DNA of 64,000 nt from Cupriavidus oxalaticus (lineage in GTDB: Bacteria > Pseudomonadota > Gammaproteobacteria > Burkholderiales > Burkholderiaceae): the NCBI RefSeq assembly GCF_004768545.1, contig NZ_CP038634.1, positions 2,232,001 to 2,296,000 on the forward strand. The letters are read 5' to 3'. A program made the translations under genes and the position numbers. Shown piece by piece: positions 7,951 through 16,388 of this stretch (position 1 is its first letter; each line of letters begins with the position of its first letter). Below the pieces are notes generated by a model. That model ran no database searches. It had not been told where the DNA came from and saw only the letters and a list, made by a program, of their open reading frames with translations.

Positions 7951-10865
7951 TGGCGGGCACGTTCGAGCCGTCGCCCGACCTGCGCACCGTTGAACGGAAC
8001 CTGAAGCGGGAACGCCGGGTTTTCTCGATGGTGATTGCGTTGCTGGGGCTGGTCGCCGTCGCGATCGCCGCCACGGGCGTGTGGGTCCGGCTCAATGGCT
8101 CGCTGCGCGCCCAGGAGCAGGTGGCCCGCCTGTATGAGCAGGGTGTCGTCGATGCCGTCCTCGAACGCCGGAGCACCCTGGCCGCCAGCAACCTGCTCCT
8201 GGAGTTGCGTGCCAATGGCACGCTTCCGCTCTCACCGGACCGTAGGGGCGGCCTCTGCACGCAGGTGTTTCCGTCCGCGCCCGCCGACGACGTTCTGCAC
8301 CAGAGTTGCGACCAGTCGGTCCGCACGCTGATTGCCGCCAGCCAGCGGCCGTCGATCGAAATGATCTCGATCGCCAGCGGTGCGACGTATCGCTATGAAT
8401 CGCCCGATGCGTCGGGATCGGGGGCGCGGCCGCTGCCGCCGCCAATGCCGCCGACGCTCATCACCAGCATGATCCTGGAGCGCTTCCGGAGTCGCGATAT
8501 CGACGTCCTGCAGGCCGCGAGGGAGAAACGCGTCGAATGGCTCGGCGTCCCGGGCAGCGCCGCAGGCGCCGGTCCGGAGATGGTTGGCGCATCGCTGGTG
8601 GCAAAGGGCGACACGCTCTACGCGGTGGTGCTGACGCGCATCCCGCTATACGATCTGCTGCGGCCTGCCGGGCCAAACCTGTCGATCCCCGAACCGATCG
8701 TGTTCGACAGGCTCGGCACGCCGCTGCTCGCGGCCGGCGCACGGTCCAACGCGCAACGCCTGGATGCCAGGCTGGAAGCGCGGCAGGACGGGATGTTCCA
8801 TTGGGTCCCGGACTATGGCTGGGCACTGCGCCGCCCGCCACTCGTGGCGGATTTCGGGCACCTGATTTTCGCGCTGCCGATCGGCCATCAGGGGCGGGCG
8901 ATGATGGAGGACCTGGTTGTCATCGGCGCCATCACCGCGGTGCTGCTTGCTTTGCTGTTCGCGATGTACCGCTACTGGAACTATCGCTTCCTGACCGGCA
9001 CCTATGCGGAAGCAGCGCGTGCGCAGCGGCTGCTGCACGAAGCCCGGCTCGCGACCGAAGCGGCCGCCAGGGCCCGGGTGGCGTTCTTCGCGTCGATGAG
9101 CCACGAGATACGCACGCCGCTTGCCTCGCTGCTGGGGAACATGGAGCTCGTGGCGATGGGGCCGCTGGATCCGGAGCAGCGGAGGAGGGTGGATGCGATG
9201 CAGGTGTCGGCCGGAGGGCTGCTGCAGATCGTCGATGAAGTGCTCGACTTCTCCAGGATCGATGTGGGCGCATTGCGCATCGAGGTGCAGCCCGTATCCG
9301 TCACGGAGCTGCTCGGCCGCATCGCGATCGCCCATGCGCCGCTTGCCGCGCAGCGCAGCCTGAGCTTCCACGCGGTGTACGGCAGCAATATTCCCTCGCA
9401 GCTCGAGCTTGATCCGGCGCGCCTGACCCAGATCGTCAACAACCTGCTTGGCAATGCGTTCAAGTTCACGCCGGCGGGCAAGATCGTGCTGCGCGCGCGA
9501 TGGCTGGAAGGGAACCTGGAGATCGTCATTGCCGATACCGGCATCGGCATACCGGATGCGTACCGGGACCGGCTCTTCCAGCCGTTCTCGCAGGTCGCCG
9601 ACAAGCGGATCGCCCAGGCGGGTGGCACCGGCCTTGGCCTGTCGATCTGCATGCGGCTGGTGGAACGGATGGGCGGCAGCATCATGCTGGACAGCACCCT
9701 GGACGTGGGAACGCGCGTCACGGTTCGTCTGCCGCTGGGCGTTTCCGACGCGCCGCCGCCGGTGCGCCCGCGCTTGCCGCGGAACCGGACGGTGGTGCTG
9801 TCCCGCGATCCCGAGTGCATCGAGGGAGTGCTGAACCATTTCGACTGGGGCGCGTGCCCGCCTTCGGCGCGCTCAGACCTGGACGAGCCCGTGGATGGGG
9901 ACGGCCATGACTGCCTGCTGGTGACCGAGGCATTTGATCCTGCGCGCGTCCTGGCCTGGTGGCCAAAGCCGGCCTCGGTGGTCTGGCTGAAGCAGCTGGG
10001 GCCGCTGGTCGCGACTATCCGGCCGGATGGCGGTCGCGAGGTTTCCAGCTACAGCCTTGCCGGCATCCATGCGGCAGCGCTGGCGGTCATCACCGGGGCA
10101 CAGCCGCCAAAGCGGAGCGAGGCAGGCCCTGCCGGGCGGCCCGCATCGCCGCTTGCGGGCCATGCCGTGCTGATCGCGGAAGACAACTTGCTGAACCGGA
10201 ACCTGCTGCGCGACCAGCTGCGGGCGCTGGGCGCGGGCGTCATCGTCGCGGGCAATGGCAGCGAGGCCATGGCGGCGCTGGCGGAGCAGCGCGTGAACGC
10301 GGTGCTGACCGATATCGACATGCCCGTCATGAACGGCTTCGACCTGCTCCGGGAAATGAGGCACGCCGGCATCGACATCCCCGTCTATGCCGTGAGCGCC
10401 AGCGCGCGGCCCGAGGACGTCGCCGAGGGACGGGCGAGGGGATTCACGGGCTATCTGACCAAGCCGGTATCTCTCGCCGAACTGGCGTCGGTACTAGCAC
10501 GCAGCGACGATGGCATGGGCCATGAGGATGAGCAGTCAGTCGCATCGTGCGGTGACGATGATCTCCCCGAACTGCCGCGGATCCCTGCCGCGTATGCCGA
10601 AGCCTTCCTTGCCCAGGCCGGGGCGGATCTCGATGAATACGACGCGATCCGGTCCGGACGGGACGTGACCTGGCTGGCGCGGTTGCTGCACCGCATCGCG
10701 GGCAGCCTCGCGGTCGTCGGGCCGTCGGAACTGGCCGAGCTGTGCGAAGACCTGCGCGAGTACGCCGCGGATGCGGATGGCTGGGACGACGAGATCGAAA
10801 CGCAGTCAGCGTATATCGCTCGGAGTCTCAGGCAGTTGTGCGGGCGCCTGTCCGTGGCCTCTTGA
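7950..10865 (+). CDS. hybrid sensor histidine kinase (BvgS/EvgS-like phosphorelay)
   Basis: A 971-residue inner-membrane kinase. Membrane spans are at about 24-46 and 318-340, enclosing a 270-residue periplasmic sensor region I cannot assign to a named domain. Then come a HisKA domain with SMSHEIRTPL near 380, an ATPase domain (NNLLGNAFKF near 500, ADTGIGIP near 528, GGTGLGLS near 558), a receiver (VLTDIDMPVMNG, Asp near 790; Lys in YLTKPVS) and a C-terminal HPt domain around LLHRIAGSLAVVG near 913. This is the His-Asp-His-Asp order of BvgS/EvgS. In the HPt motif the usual Lys after His is replaced by Ala. Start and stop codons overlap with the response regulator gene. Confidence 0.92.
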   Translation: MAGTFEPSPDLRTVERNLKRERRVFSMVIALLGLVAVAIAATGVWVRLNGSLRAQEQVARLYEQGVVDAVLERRSTLAASNLLLELRANGTLPLSPDRRGGLCTQVFPSAPADDVLHQSCDQSVRTLIAASQRPSIEMISIASGATYRYESPDASGSGARPLPPPMPPTLITSMILERFRSRDIDVLQAAREKRVEWLGVPGSAAGAGPEMVGASLVAKGDTLYAVVLTRIPLYDLLRPAGPNLSIPEPIVFDRLGTPLLAAGARSNAQRLDARLEARQDGMFHWVPDYGWALRRPPLVADFGHLIFALPIGHQGRAMMEDLVVIGAITAVLLALLFAMYRYWNYRFLTGTYAEAARAQRLLHEARLATEAAARARVAFFASMSHEIRTPLASLLGNMELVAMGPLDPEQRRRVDAMQVSAGGLLQIVDEVLDFSRIDVGALRIEVQPVSVTELLGRIAIAHAPLAAQRSLSFHAVYGSNIPSQLELDPARLTQIVNNLLGNAFKFTPAGKIVLRARWLEGNLEIVIADTGIGIPDAYRDRLFQPFSQVADKRIAQAGGTGLGLSICMRLVERMGGSIMLDSTLDVGTRVTVRLPLGVSDAPPPVRPRLPRNRTVVLSRDPECIEGVLNHFDWGACPPSARSDLDEPVDGDGHDCLLVTEAFDPARVLAWWPKPASVVWLKQLGPLVATIRPDGGREVSSYSLAGIHAAALAVITGAQPPKRSEAGPAGRPASPLAGHAVLIAEDNLLNRNLLRDQLRALGAGVIVAGNGSEAMAALAEQRVNAVLTDIDMPVMNGFDLLREMRHAGIDIPVYAVSASARPEDVAEGRARGFTGYLTKPVSLAELASVLARSDDGMGHEDEQSVASCGDDDLPELPRIPAAYAEAFLAQAGADLDEYDAIRSGRDVTWLARLLHRIAGSLAVVGPSELAELCEDLREYAADADGWDDEIETQSAYIARSLRQLCGRLSVAS

Positions 10866-10885
10866 CGCCCTGCCGCCGCGAAACG

Positions 10886-11332
10886 CTATAGCACAGCGCA
10901 GGCTTCCGCGGTGGCGACGACGGTCAGGCTCGCTCGCGCGTCATTGCCCAGCAACACGCACAGGTAGCCGCCCGTCATGTCTTCGGGGCGGGGGTCTTCG
11001 TGCCATAGCGGCGGCGGCAGCACCATGGCGGCGTGTTCCCCGCCGACGCTTGCATCGCTCCAGGTGATCGGGATTGGCCCCTCGGGCCTGGTGCCGAGGA
11101 AGCAGTATGCCGGAGTGGATTGCGATTGCCGCAACGCGCTCCCGGTTTCGCAATTGCCCGCGCGCACCGCCAGCACGTCGTGATCGGTGCGATTGACAGC
11201 GACGATCTTCGTCCATGGCCACGGTTCCTGGAATGGGCTGATGAATTCGGCGGTCGGGATTGCACACCCGGACAGGGCGCTTGCGGCGGCAACGGCAGCC
11301 AGGCTCGCGGGGATCGGAAAAACAACATTCAT
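10886..11332 (-). CDS. putative outer-membrane or periplasmic lipoprotein
   Basis: About 148 residues from ATG 11332, with a lipoprotein signal ending in ALSGC near residue 22. The mature protein is polar, with cysteines in GNCETG, PAYCFLG, GYLCVLL and AEACAVL, so disulfides are possible if it faces the periplasm. I do not recognise the family. It is convergent with the hybrid kinase gene (21 bases between stops) and divergent from a small exported protein. Confidence 0.6.
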   Translation of the reverse strand: MNVVFPIPASLAAVAAASALSGCAIPTAEFISPFQEPWPWTKIVAVNRTDHDVLAVRAGNCETGSALRQSQSTPAYCFLGTRPEGPIPITWSDASVGGEHAAMVLPPPLWHEDPRPEDMTGGYLCVLLGNDARASLTVVATAEACAVL

Positions 11333-11599
11333 AGGGTTCTGCAGGCCGGGCAAGTCTGGACTACACCCGAGCGATATACGACGGCGGACAGGTTAGGCCG
11401 CTCACGCCGTCAGGGCTATCAATGGAATTCGAAAAGCGCCGCCGTACCGGGAGCGGATCGGTGCCGCGTTCCCGCACTTTCTAAGTTCTTTGATAGCCGC
11501 GACTGACGCATTGCCATAACGTGTGCGCTCCATCGGGATGTGGCGGCAGTGCCAACGCACGTCGACGACATCCGAATCCATTCGAAGGAACCTGCAGAC

Positions 11600-11929
11600 A
11601 TGACAAACAACCATCGCTCGGCCGTCCGGGCCCTTGGCGCTGCGCTGCTGATCGCGGGCGCTGGCCAGGCTTATGCGCAGCACTCACGGGGACTGGAATC
11701 GCAAACGACGCGAGATCAGCCGGATGCGTGCGCCGGAGCCGGACTTGCCGCGAAGCCCGCCGGCTGCCGCGCTGCCAGCGATACTGCCAACAGTAAATAC
11801 AACCTTCTGTACGTCGAGGGTGCGGCAGCGGACGAACGCGAGGACAAGGCAGTATCCCGCCGGTCCGCAGGACGCGCGCGCGCGGACGCCTACCGGGGCG
11901 GCTCGCGCAGCGACCCCACCGGCTCCTGA
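11600..11929 (+). CDS. small exported protein of unknown function
   Basis: About 109 residues from ATG 11600, which is preceded by GAAGGA. The first 27 residues form a clean Sec signal (hydrophobic ALGAALLIAGAG, then QAYAQ as cleavage site). The mature part is short, hydrophilic and low in predicted structure, with one Cys pair (DACAG and AGCRAA) and an Arg/Ser/Gly-rich end. No family is recognised. It lies 53 bases upstream of the DUF3302-HlyD-outer membrane factor genes on the same strand and may belong to that transcript. Confidence 0.55.
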   Translation: MTNNHRSAVRALGAALLIAGAGQAYAQHSRGLESQTTRDQPDACAGAGLAAKPAGCRAASDTANSKYNLLYVEGAAADEREDKAVSRRSAGRARADAYRGGSRSDPTGS

Positions 11930-11982
11930 CCGGACAGTGCATTGTGTAACCGAGCGCCAACGCTCCATCTCAAGACAATTCG

Positions 11983-12417
11983 ATGAAACTGCGCCCCTAT
12001 CTGCTGGCGGGCATCGGCCTGCTGGCATCGAGCGAACCTGCCTTCGCATCCCTACTGAGCGGCAAGGCCCTTGAGACCGCGGCCAACGCCATTTCCTGGG
12101 TGGTCCTGATCTTCGTGCCGGTGGCAGGGGGCTACCTGTTCTGGATGCTCCATATCTGGCCCGAGAAGATCGCGCAGCGCAAGCGCCATCCGCAAAAGGA
12201 AGCCATCCACTCGCTATGCCTGCTGTCGCTTCTCTTCGGCGGCTTGCTGTGGCCCCTGGCCTGGCTCTGGGCCCACACGAAGCCCGTGTTCTACCGCGCC
12301 GCGTACGGCACCGACAAGGCCCCGGAGGACGATGACGCGCCCGACCATGGCACCCGGCAGCCAGCCGCGACGATGGAAATCGCCAGCAGCATGCGCGCCG
12401 GACAGGAGCGGATCTGA
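11983..12417 (+). CDS. DUF3302 inner-membrane protein (YibI/YiaW-like)
   Basis: A 144-residue protein with a signal-like N-terminus (ending PAFAS) and two membrane spans, about residues 37-58 (SWVVLIFVPVAGGYLFWML) and 75-95 (LCLLSLLFGGLLWPLAWLW). This resembles the DUF3302 proteins YibI/YiaW of enteric bacteria, which are encoded beside a HlyD-type adaptor just as here. The polar C-terminal tail is acidic. The stop codon abuts the ATG of the HlyD-like gene, which implies tight coupling. A role as membrane partner of the adaptor is inference; the biochemical function of the family is not established to my knowledge. Confidence 0.75.
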   Translation: MKLRPYLLAGIGLLASSEPAFASLLSGKALETAANAISWVVLIFVPVAGGYLFWMLHIWPEKIAQRKRHPQKEAIHSLCLLSLLFGGLLWPLAWLWAHTKPVFYRAAYGTDKAPEDDDAPDHGTRQPAATMEIASSMRAGQERI

Positions 12418-13596
12418 ATGGATGCACTGCTGCTTGGTGTCTACGCGCTGGCCGTCTGGCTGATCTTCTTCAAGTTCAAGTGGCTGCCGTGGAACACGAC
12501 GTCGATGGTCATCGTATTCACGATTCCCGTGGTTGCGCTGCTGCTGCTGATCCTGACGCTCAATGTGGTGGCGCCGTCCACCCATGACGTACGCGTGGTC
12601 GGCAAGGTCCTGCAGGTTGTGCCGCAGGTTCGCGGCCGCATCGTCGAGCTGCCGGCCGAAGGCAACCGGCGCTACAGCAAGGGCGATGTCCTGCTGCGGA
12701 TCGATCCGACTCCCTATCAGGCCGCGGTCAGGCAACTCGAAGGCAGGCTGCGGGCCGACGATGCCGCGCTGGCGGAAGCCGAGGCCTCGGCGCGCCAGCT
12801 CGGCGAATCGGTTCGCGGCGCGGCCGGCCGGGTCGGCACCGTGCAGGCCAGGCTGTCGCTTGCCCGCCAGCGCGTCAAGGAGCATGAGGCGCTGCTCGCG
12901 GCAGGCGCCGGTTCAAAGTTCGACCGGGAAGACGCGCTGGCCCGCCAGCGTGAACTGGAAGGCGAACTGGTCAGCGCGCAGGCCGCCGAGGACGAGGCCC
13001 GGCAGAAGTTGTCGGCCAGGAGCCAGGGCGAATTTGCCGCCATTGCCACGGCGCGCGCGAAGCGGGCGGAAACCGAGGTCATGCTGGAGAACGCCCGCTG
13101 GGAACTTGAGCAGACCGTCTACCGGGCGCCCTCCGATGGCACCGTCGTGAACCTGCAGGTACGGGTGGGCACCATGCTCGTGCCGTTCCCGTTCTCGCCC
13201 GCGTTCAGCTTTGTCGAGGATCAGCAGGAAGTCATTGCCTTTTACCGGCAGAACGAGCTTTACAACGTCAAGGCGGGCGACCTCGCCGAGCTCTATCTGC
13301 CGACACATCCGGGCGAGATCATCAAGGCGAAAGTCAACTCGGTCGTGTGGGCGCAATCGCAGGGCCAGATTGCTCAGGGCGGCATGATTCCCAACACCGG
13401 CGCCACCGATGCGGTGCCGAACCGCTTCGCGGTCAAGTTCGACCTGCGCGACGAATCCCGCGGGCGGATGCTTCCGGTCGGGGCAGTCGGGGCGGGCGCG
13501 ATCTATACGAAGCATATGGAAGTGTTTCACATCATCCGCATGGTCTTCCTGCGCGTCAGTTCCAAGCTGAACTACCTGGTGTTCAAGCTTCACTAG
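12418..13596 (+). CDS. HlyD-family membrane fusion protein (YibH-like)
   Basis: A 392-residue periplasmic adaptor. Two N-terminal membrane segments (about residues 5-20 and 30-50) are followed by a lipoyl/barrel-sandwich half (VVPQVRGRIVELPAEGNRRY), a long coiled-coil region (about 100-215, rich in Ala/Glu/Arg heptads), and the second half (RAPSDGTVVNLQVRVGTML) with a beta-barrel domain. Length and double-span N-terminus fit YibH/AaeA-type adaptors. Its neighbours are DUF3302 upstream with no gap and an outer-membrane factor downstream, so export of a compound across both membranes is likely. No ABC, MFS or RND pump gene is adjacent. Confidence 0.88.
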   Translation: MDALLLGVYALAVWLIFFKFKWLPWNTTSMVIVFTIPVVALLLLILTLNVVAPSTHDVRVVGKVLQVVPQVRGRIVELPAEGNRRYSKGDVLLRIDPTPYQAAVRQLEGRLRADDAALAEAEASARQLGESVRGAAGRVGTVQARLSLARQRVKEHEALLAAGAGSKFDREDALARQRELEGELVSAQAAEDEARQKLSARSQGEFAAIATARAKRAETEVMLENARWELEQTVYRAPSDGTVVNLQVRVGTMLVPFPFSPAFSFVEDQQEVIAFYRQNELYNVKAGDLAELYLPTHPGEIIKAKVNSVVWAQSQGQIAQGGMIPNTGATDAVPNRFAVKFDLRDESRGRMLPVGAVGAGAIYTKHMEVFHIIRMVFLRVSSKLNYLVFKLH

Positions 13597-13653
13597 GTTC
13601 ACTGGATCCGAGGTTCGACAGAGATTCGATAGAAATTTGGTAAAGGGAAGTCC

Positions 13654-15039
13654 GTGTCGTCGTTTCAACCAATGAAGACCTTGCTGCTGGCGTTTCCGCT
13701 CGCCATGCTTTGCGGCTGCGCCCTGCAGGCACCGCCCGAGGGCGCGGACCTTCGGCGCCAGGCCGTGCCCGCGCTCGAAGGACACGCCACGTGGGCGAAC
13801 GCGGCCACAGCCGGTGACGCCGCCAACGGCTGGCTTGCCACCTTCGACGATGCCGGACTGCAACGGCTGGTGCACGAGGCCATTGCGCACAACGGCGATC
13901 TCCGGCTGGCCGTGGTGCGCGTGCAGCAGGCGCAGGCGCTGGTCGCCATCCAGCGCAGCGGCCTGCTGCCGGACGCGGGCGTGAAGGGCAGGGCAGGCAA
14001 TTCGGAAACGCAGATCCTGTCGATCGGCGCAAGCTGGGAAATCGACCTCTGGGGACGCATCCGCGCCCAGTCGCGCGCGGCGGAATCGCAGTACGCGGCC
14101 ACCAGGGACGACTATCTCTGGGCCCAGCGCGTGGTGGCAGCGACCACTGCCAGGGCATGGTTCACGCTGATCCGGAACGCGCAGCTGGAGGACCGGCTGC
14201 GGCAGTCCGCCGCCATCCAGGAAGAGCTGGTGCGGATTACCGGCCAGCGTGTCGAGATCGGGGTAGCGCCGGACACCGAGCTGCTGGATGCGCGCAATGC
14301 ACTCCGCGCGCAACGCGACGCAATCGGAAAGGCCGAACTGGCCCGAGGCCAGGCCGCGCAGGCGCTGGAGCTGCTGCTGGGCCGCTATCCCGCCGGAGAA
14401 ATCGCGACGGCGCCGGAACTGCCCGCCATGCCACCGGCCCCGGCCGCGGGCTTGCCGGCGAACCTGCTCGGGCGTCGGCCTGACCTGACCGCGTCGGCGC
14501 ACCGCGTCGCGGCGGCCTTCGATATGCGGCAGTCTGCGCAAGCGGCACGCCTGCCGCGGGTCTCCATCAGCGCAGCCATCACCGGCATCCGCAGCGACGT
14601 GTTCCTGCTCAACCAGGCCGGCACCCCGATCAAGGGGCTCAATGGTTCCTTCTTTGCGCCGCTCTTCACGGGCGGCGAGCTCAAGGCCAGGGCGGACTAC
14701 TACAGCGCCGAAGAGAAGGCCGCCCTGATCGCCTATGGCAACACCGCGCTGCAGGCACTGGGCGAGGCCGAGGCAGGACTGCGGGCCGAATCCGGCTATG
14801 CCGGGCGCACCAGGCAACTGCGGGAGCGGGTGGATGAAAGCCGTGAACTGGTGCGGCGAACGGAGGCGCGCGCAGCCATCGGCGCCACGGATACGCGCAG
14901 CCTGCTAAAACAGCGGCAGGCACTCGTGGCCGCCGAGATGGATCTAGTCAACGTGCGGGCCGATCATCTCGACCAGCGCATTGCGCTATTGCTGGCGCTG
15001 GGTGGCGACTGGAGGGACGAGGCAGGCGCGGGCGGCTGA
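13654..15039 (+). CDS. efflux outer-membrane factor lipoprotein (NodT/OprM family)
   Basis: About 461 residues. I chose the GTG at 13654 because AAGGGAAG lies just before it; ATG 13672 has no ribosome site. The lipobox AMLCGC is at about residues 18-23. Two copies of the outer membrane efflux repeat follow, with the typical long helices (LRLAVVRVQQAQALVAIQRS), the IGASWEIDLWGRIRAQSRAA segment and the FFAPLFTGGELKARADYYSA segment. It forms a TolC-like trimer channel and would complete a tripartite system with the HlyD-like protein. The 3' end overlaps the convergent MFS gene by 54 bases. Confidence 0.9.
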   Translation: MSSFQPMKTLLLAFPLAMLCGCALQAPPEGADLRRQAVPALEGHATWANAATAGDAANGWLATFDDAGLQRLVHEAIAHNGDLRLAVVRVQQAQALVAIQRSGLLPDAGVKGRAGNSETQILSIGASWEIDLWGRIRAQSRAAESQYAATRDDYLWAQRVVAATTARAWFTLIRNAQLEDRLRQSAAIQEELVRITGQRVEIGVAPDTELLDARNALRAQRDAIGKAELARGQAAQALELLLGRYPAGEIATAPELPAMPPAPAAGLPANLLGRRPDLTASAHRVAAAFDMRQSAQAARLPRVSISAAITGIRSDVFLLNQAGTPIKGLNGSFFAPLFTGGELKARADYYSAEEKAALIAYGNTALQALGEAEAGLRAESGYAGRTRQLRERVDESRELVRRTEARAAIGATDTRSLLKQRQALVAAEMDLVNVRADHLDQRIALLLALGGDWRDEAGAGG

Positions 15040-16353
15040 CTTGTCTGCCGATGCCGACCGCCTGTGATCGATCAGCAGGACCGCCACCATGCCAATCACG
15101 GCGGGAATCGCAATCGCAATGAAGTTCTGCTGCAGCGGCAGGTTCATGGCGACGAGTACGCCAATGACGATTGGCGCCAGGATGGCCCCACAGCGGCCGA
15201 CACCCAGCGCCCAGCCGAGTCCGGTGGAACGGATCGCGCTCGGGTAGAACTGCCCGGTGTAGGCGTTCGCTACGATCTGCGTGCCGATCGTAGAAGCGCC
15301 GGCAAGGCCCACCACGAGATACTGCAGTTCCGCGGGCAGCCTGAACCCGAGCAGCGTGATCGAGACCGCGGCCAGCGCATACATCGCGGCAAGCACGTAC
15401 TTGATGTGATAGCGATCGGCCAGCCATCCGCCGCCGACGGCACCGATCATGGCGCCGATGTTGAGGACCAGCACGAACGTCAACGCGGAGCCCAGGCTGT
15501 AACCCGCGCTTGCCATCAGCCTGGTCAGCCATGAACTCAGGGCGTACACCATGAACAGGCACATGAAGAACGCGATCCAGAACATGAGGGTGCTGAAGCC
15601 GCGGCCGTCGTGGAACAGGTGCCGGATCGGCGCGCTGTCGGCCTTGTCCTGGGCAGGCACGGAGAACCGGTCGGTTGCGGACCAGCGGCGGCCTGGTGCG
15701 AGTCTGGCAACGATGCGGCGCAATGCCTCGTCGTCGCCCCTTGCCAGCAGGAAGGGCATCGATTCCGGCAGCGACCTGAGAATGGCGGGAACAAGCAGAA
15801 CGGGAAGGCCGGCAGCTAGGAAGACCGATTGCCAGCCATACGTTTCGATCAGGCCCTTGCCGAGGATGGCGGCGAGCATCCCGCCGACGGCATAGCCGCT
15901 GAACATCAGGGTGACCAGCGTCGCCCGCATCCGCTTCGGTGCGTACTCTGTCATCTGCGCGACGACATTGGGCATGACGCCGCCGATGCCCAGCCCGGCG
16001 AGGAAGCGCGCAATGCCGAAGAGCAGCGGATCCTTGACCATGCCAGCCGCGGCGGTGAACACGCTGAACAGGATGACGCAGATCGCGATGGCCCAGCGCC
16101 GGCCGATCCTGTCGGCCAGGGTGCCGAGGAAGATCGCGCCGAATACCATGCCGAACAGGGCGGAGCTGACCATGAGACCGGCCTGCGCCGGTGCCACGCC
16201 GAGGTCCTTCATGATCGACGGCAGTGCGATGCCGACGACTGCCAGGTCATATCCGTCGAAGATGATGATGATCGCGCACCAGAACAGCACGCGCGCATGG
16301 AAGCGATTGAAGGAGGCCTCGTCGGCCAGCTTGTGGACGTCGATTTGCGACAT
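14986..16353 (-). CDS. MFS aromatic acid:H+ symporter (AAHS family)
   Basis: A 455-residue transporter with 12 predicted spans. The N-terminal IIIIFDGYDLAVVGIALP carries the DGYD motif of BenK/PcaK-type aromatic acid symporters. The MFS loop GTLADRIGRRWAI and the RFLAGLGIGGVMPN segment are intact. A GGAGA ribosome site precedes ATG 16353. It lies 35 bases downstream of the dioxygenase reductase gene and is the last gene of that operon, so it most likely imports the aromatic acid that the dioxygenase attacks. Confidence 0.9.
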   Translation of the reverse strand: MSQIDVHKLADEASFNRFHARVLFWCAIIIIFDGYDLAVVGIALPSIMKDLGVAPAQAGLMVSSALFGMVFGAIFLGTLADRIGRRWAIAICVILFSVFTAAAGMVKDPLLFGIARFLAGLGIGGVMPNVVAQMTEYAPKRMRATLVTLMFSGYAVGGMLAAILGKGLIETYGWQSVFLAAGLPVLLVPAILRSLPESMPFLLARGDDEALRRIVARLAPGRRWSATDRFSVPAQDKADSAPIRHLFHDGRGFSTLMFWIAFFMCLFMVYALSSWLTRLMASAGYSLGSALTFVLVLNIGAMIGAVGGGWLADRYHIKYVLAAMYALAAVSITLLGFRLPAELQYLVVGLAGASTIGTQIVANAYTGQFYPSAIRSTGLGWALGVGRCGAILAPIVIGVLVAMNLPLQQNFIAIAIPAVIGMVAVLLIDHRRSASADKSAARACLVPPVATQRQQ

Positions 16354-16388
16354 GGGGGCTTGTCTCCGGTATTTTTTTATCTAGTGGA

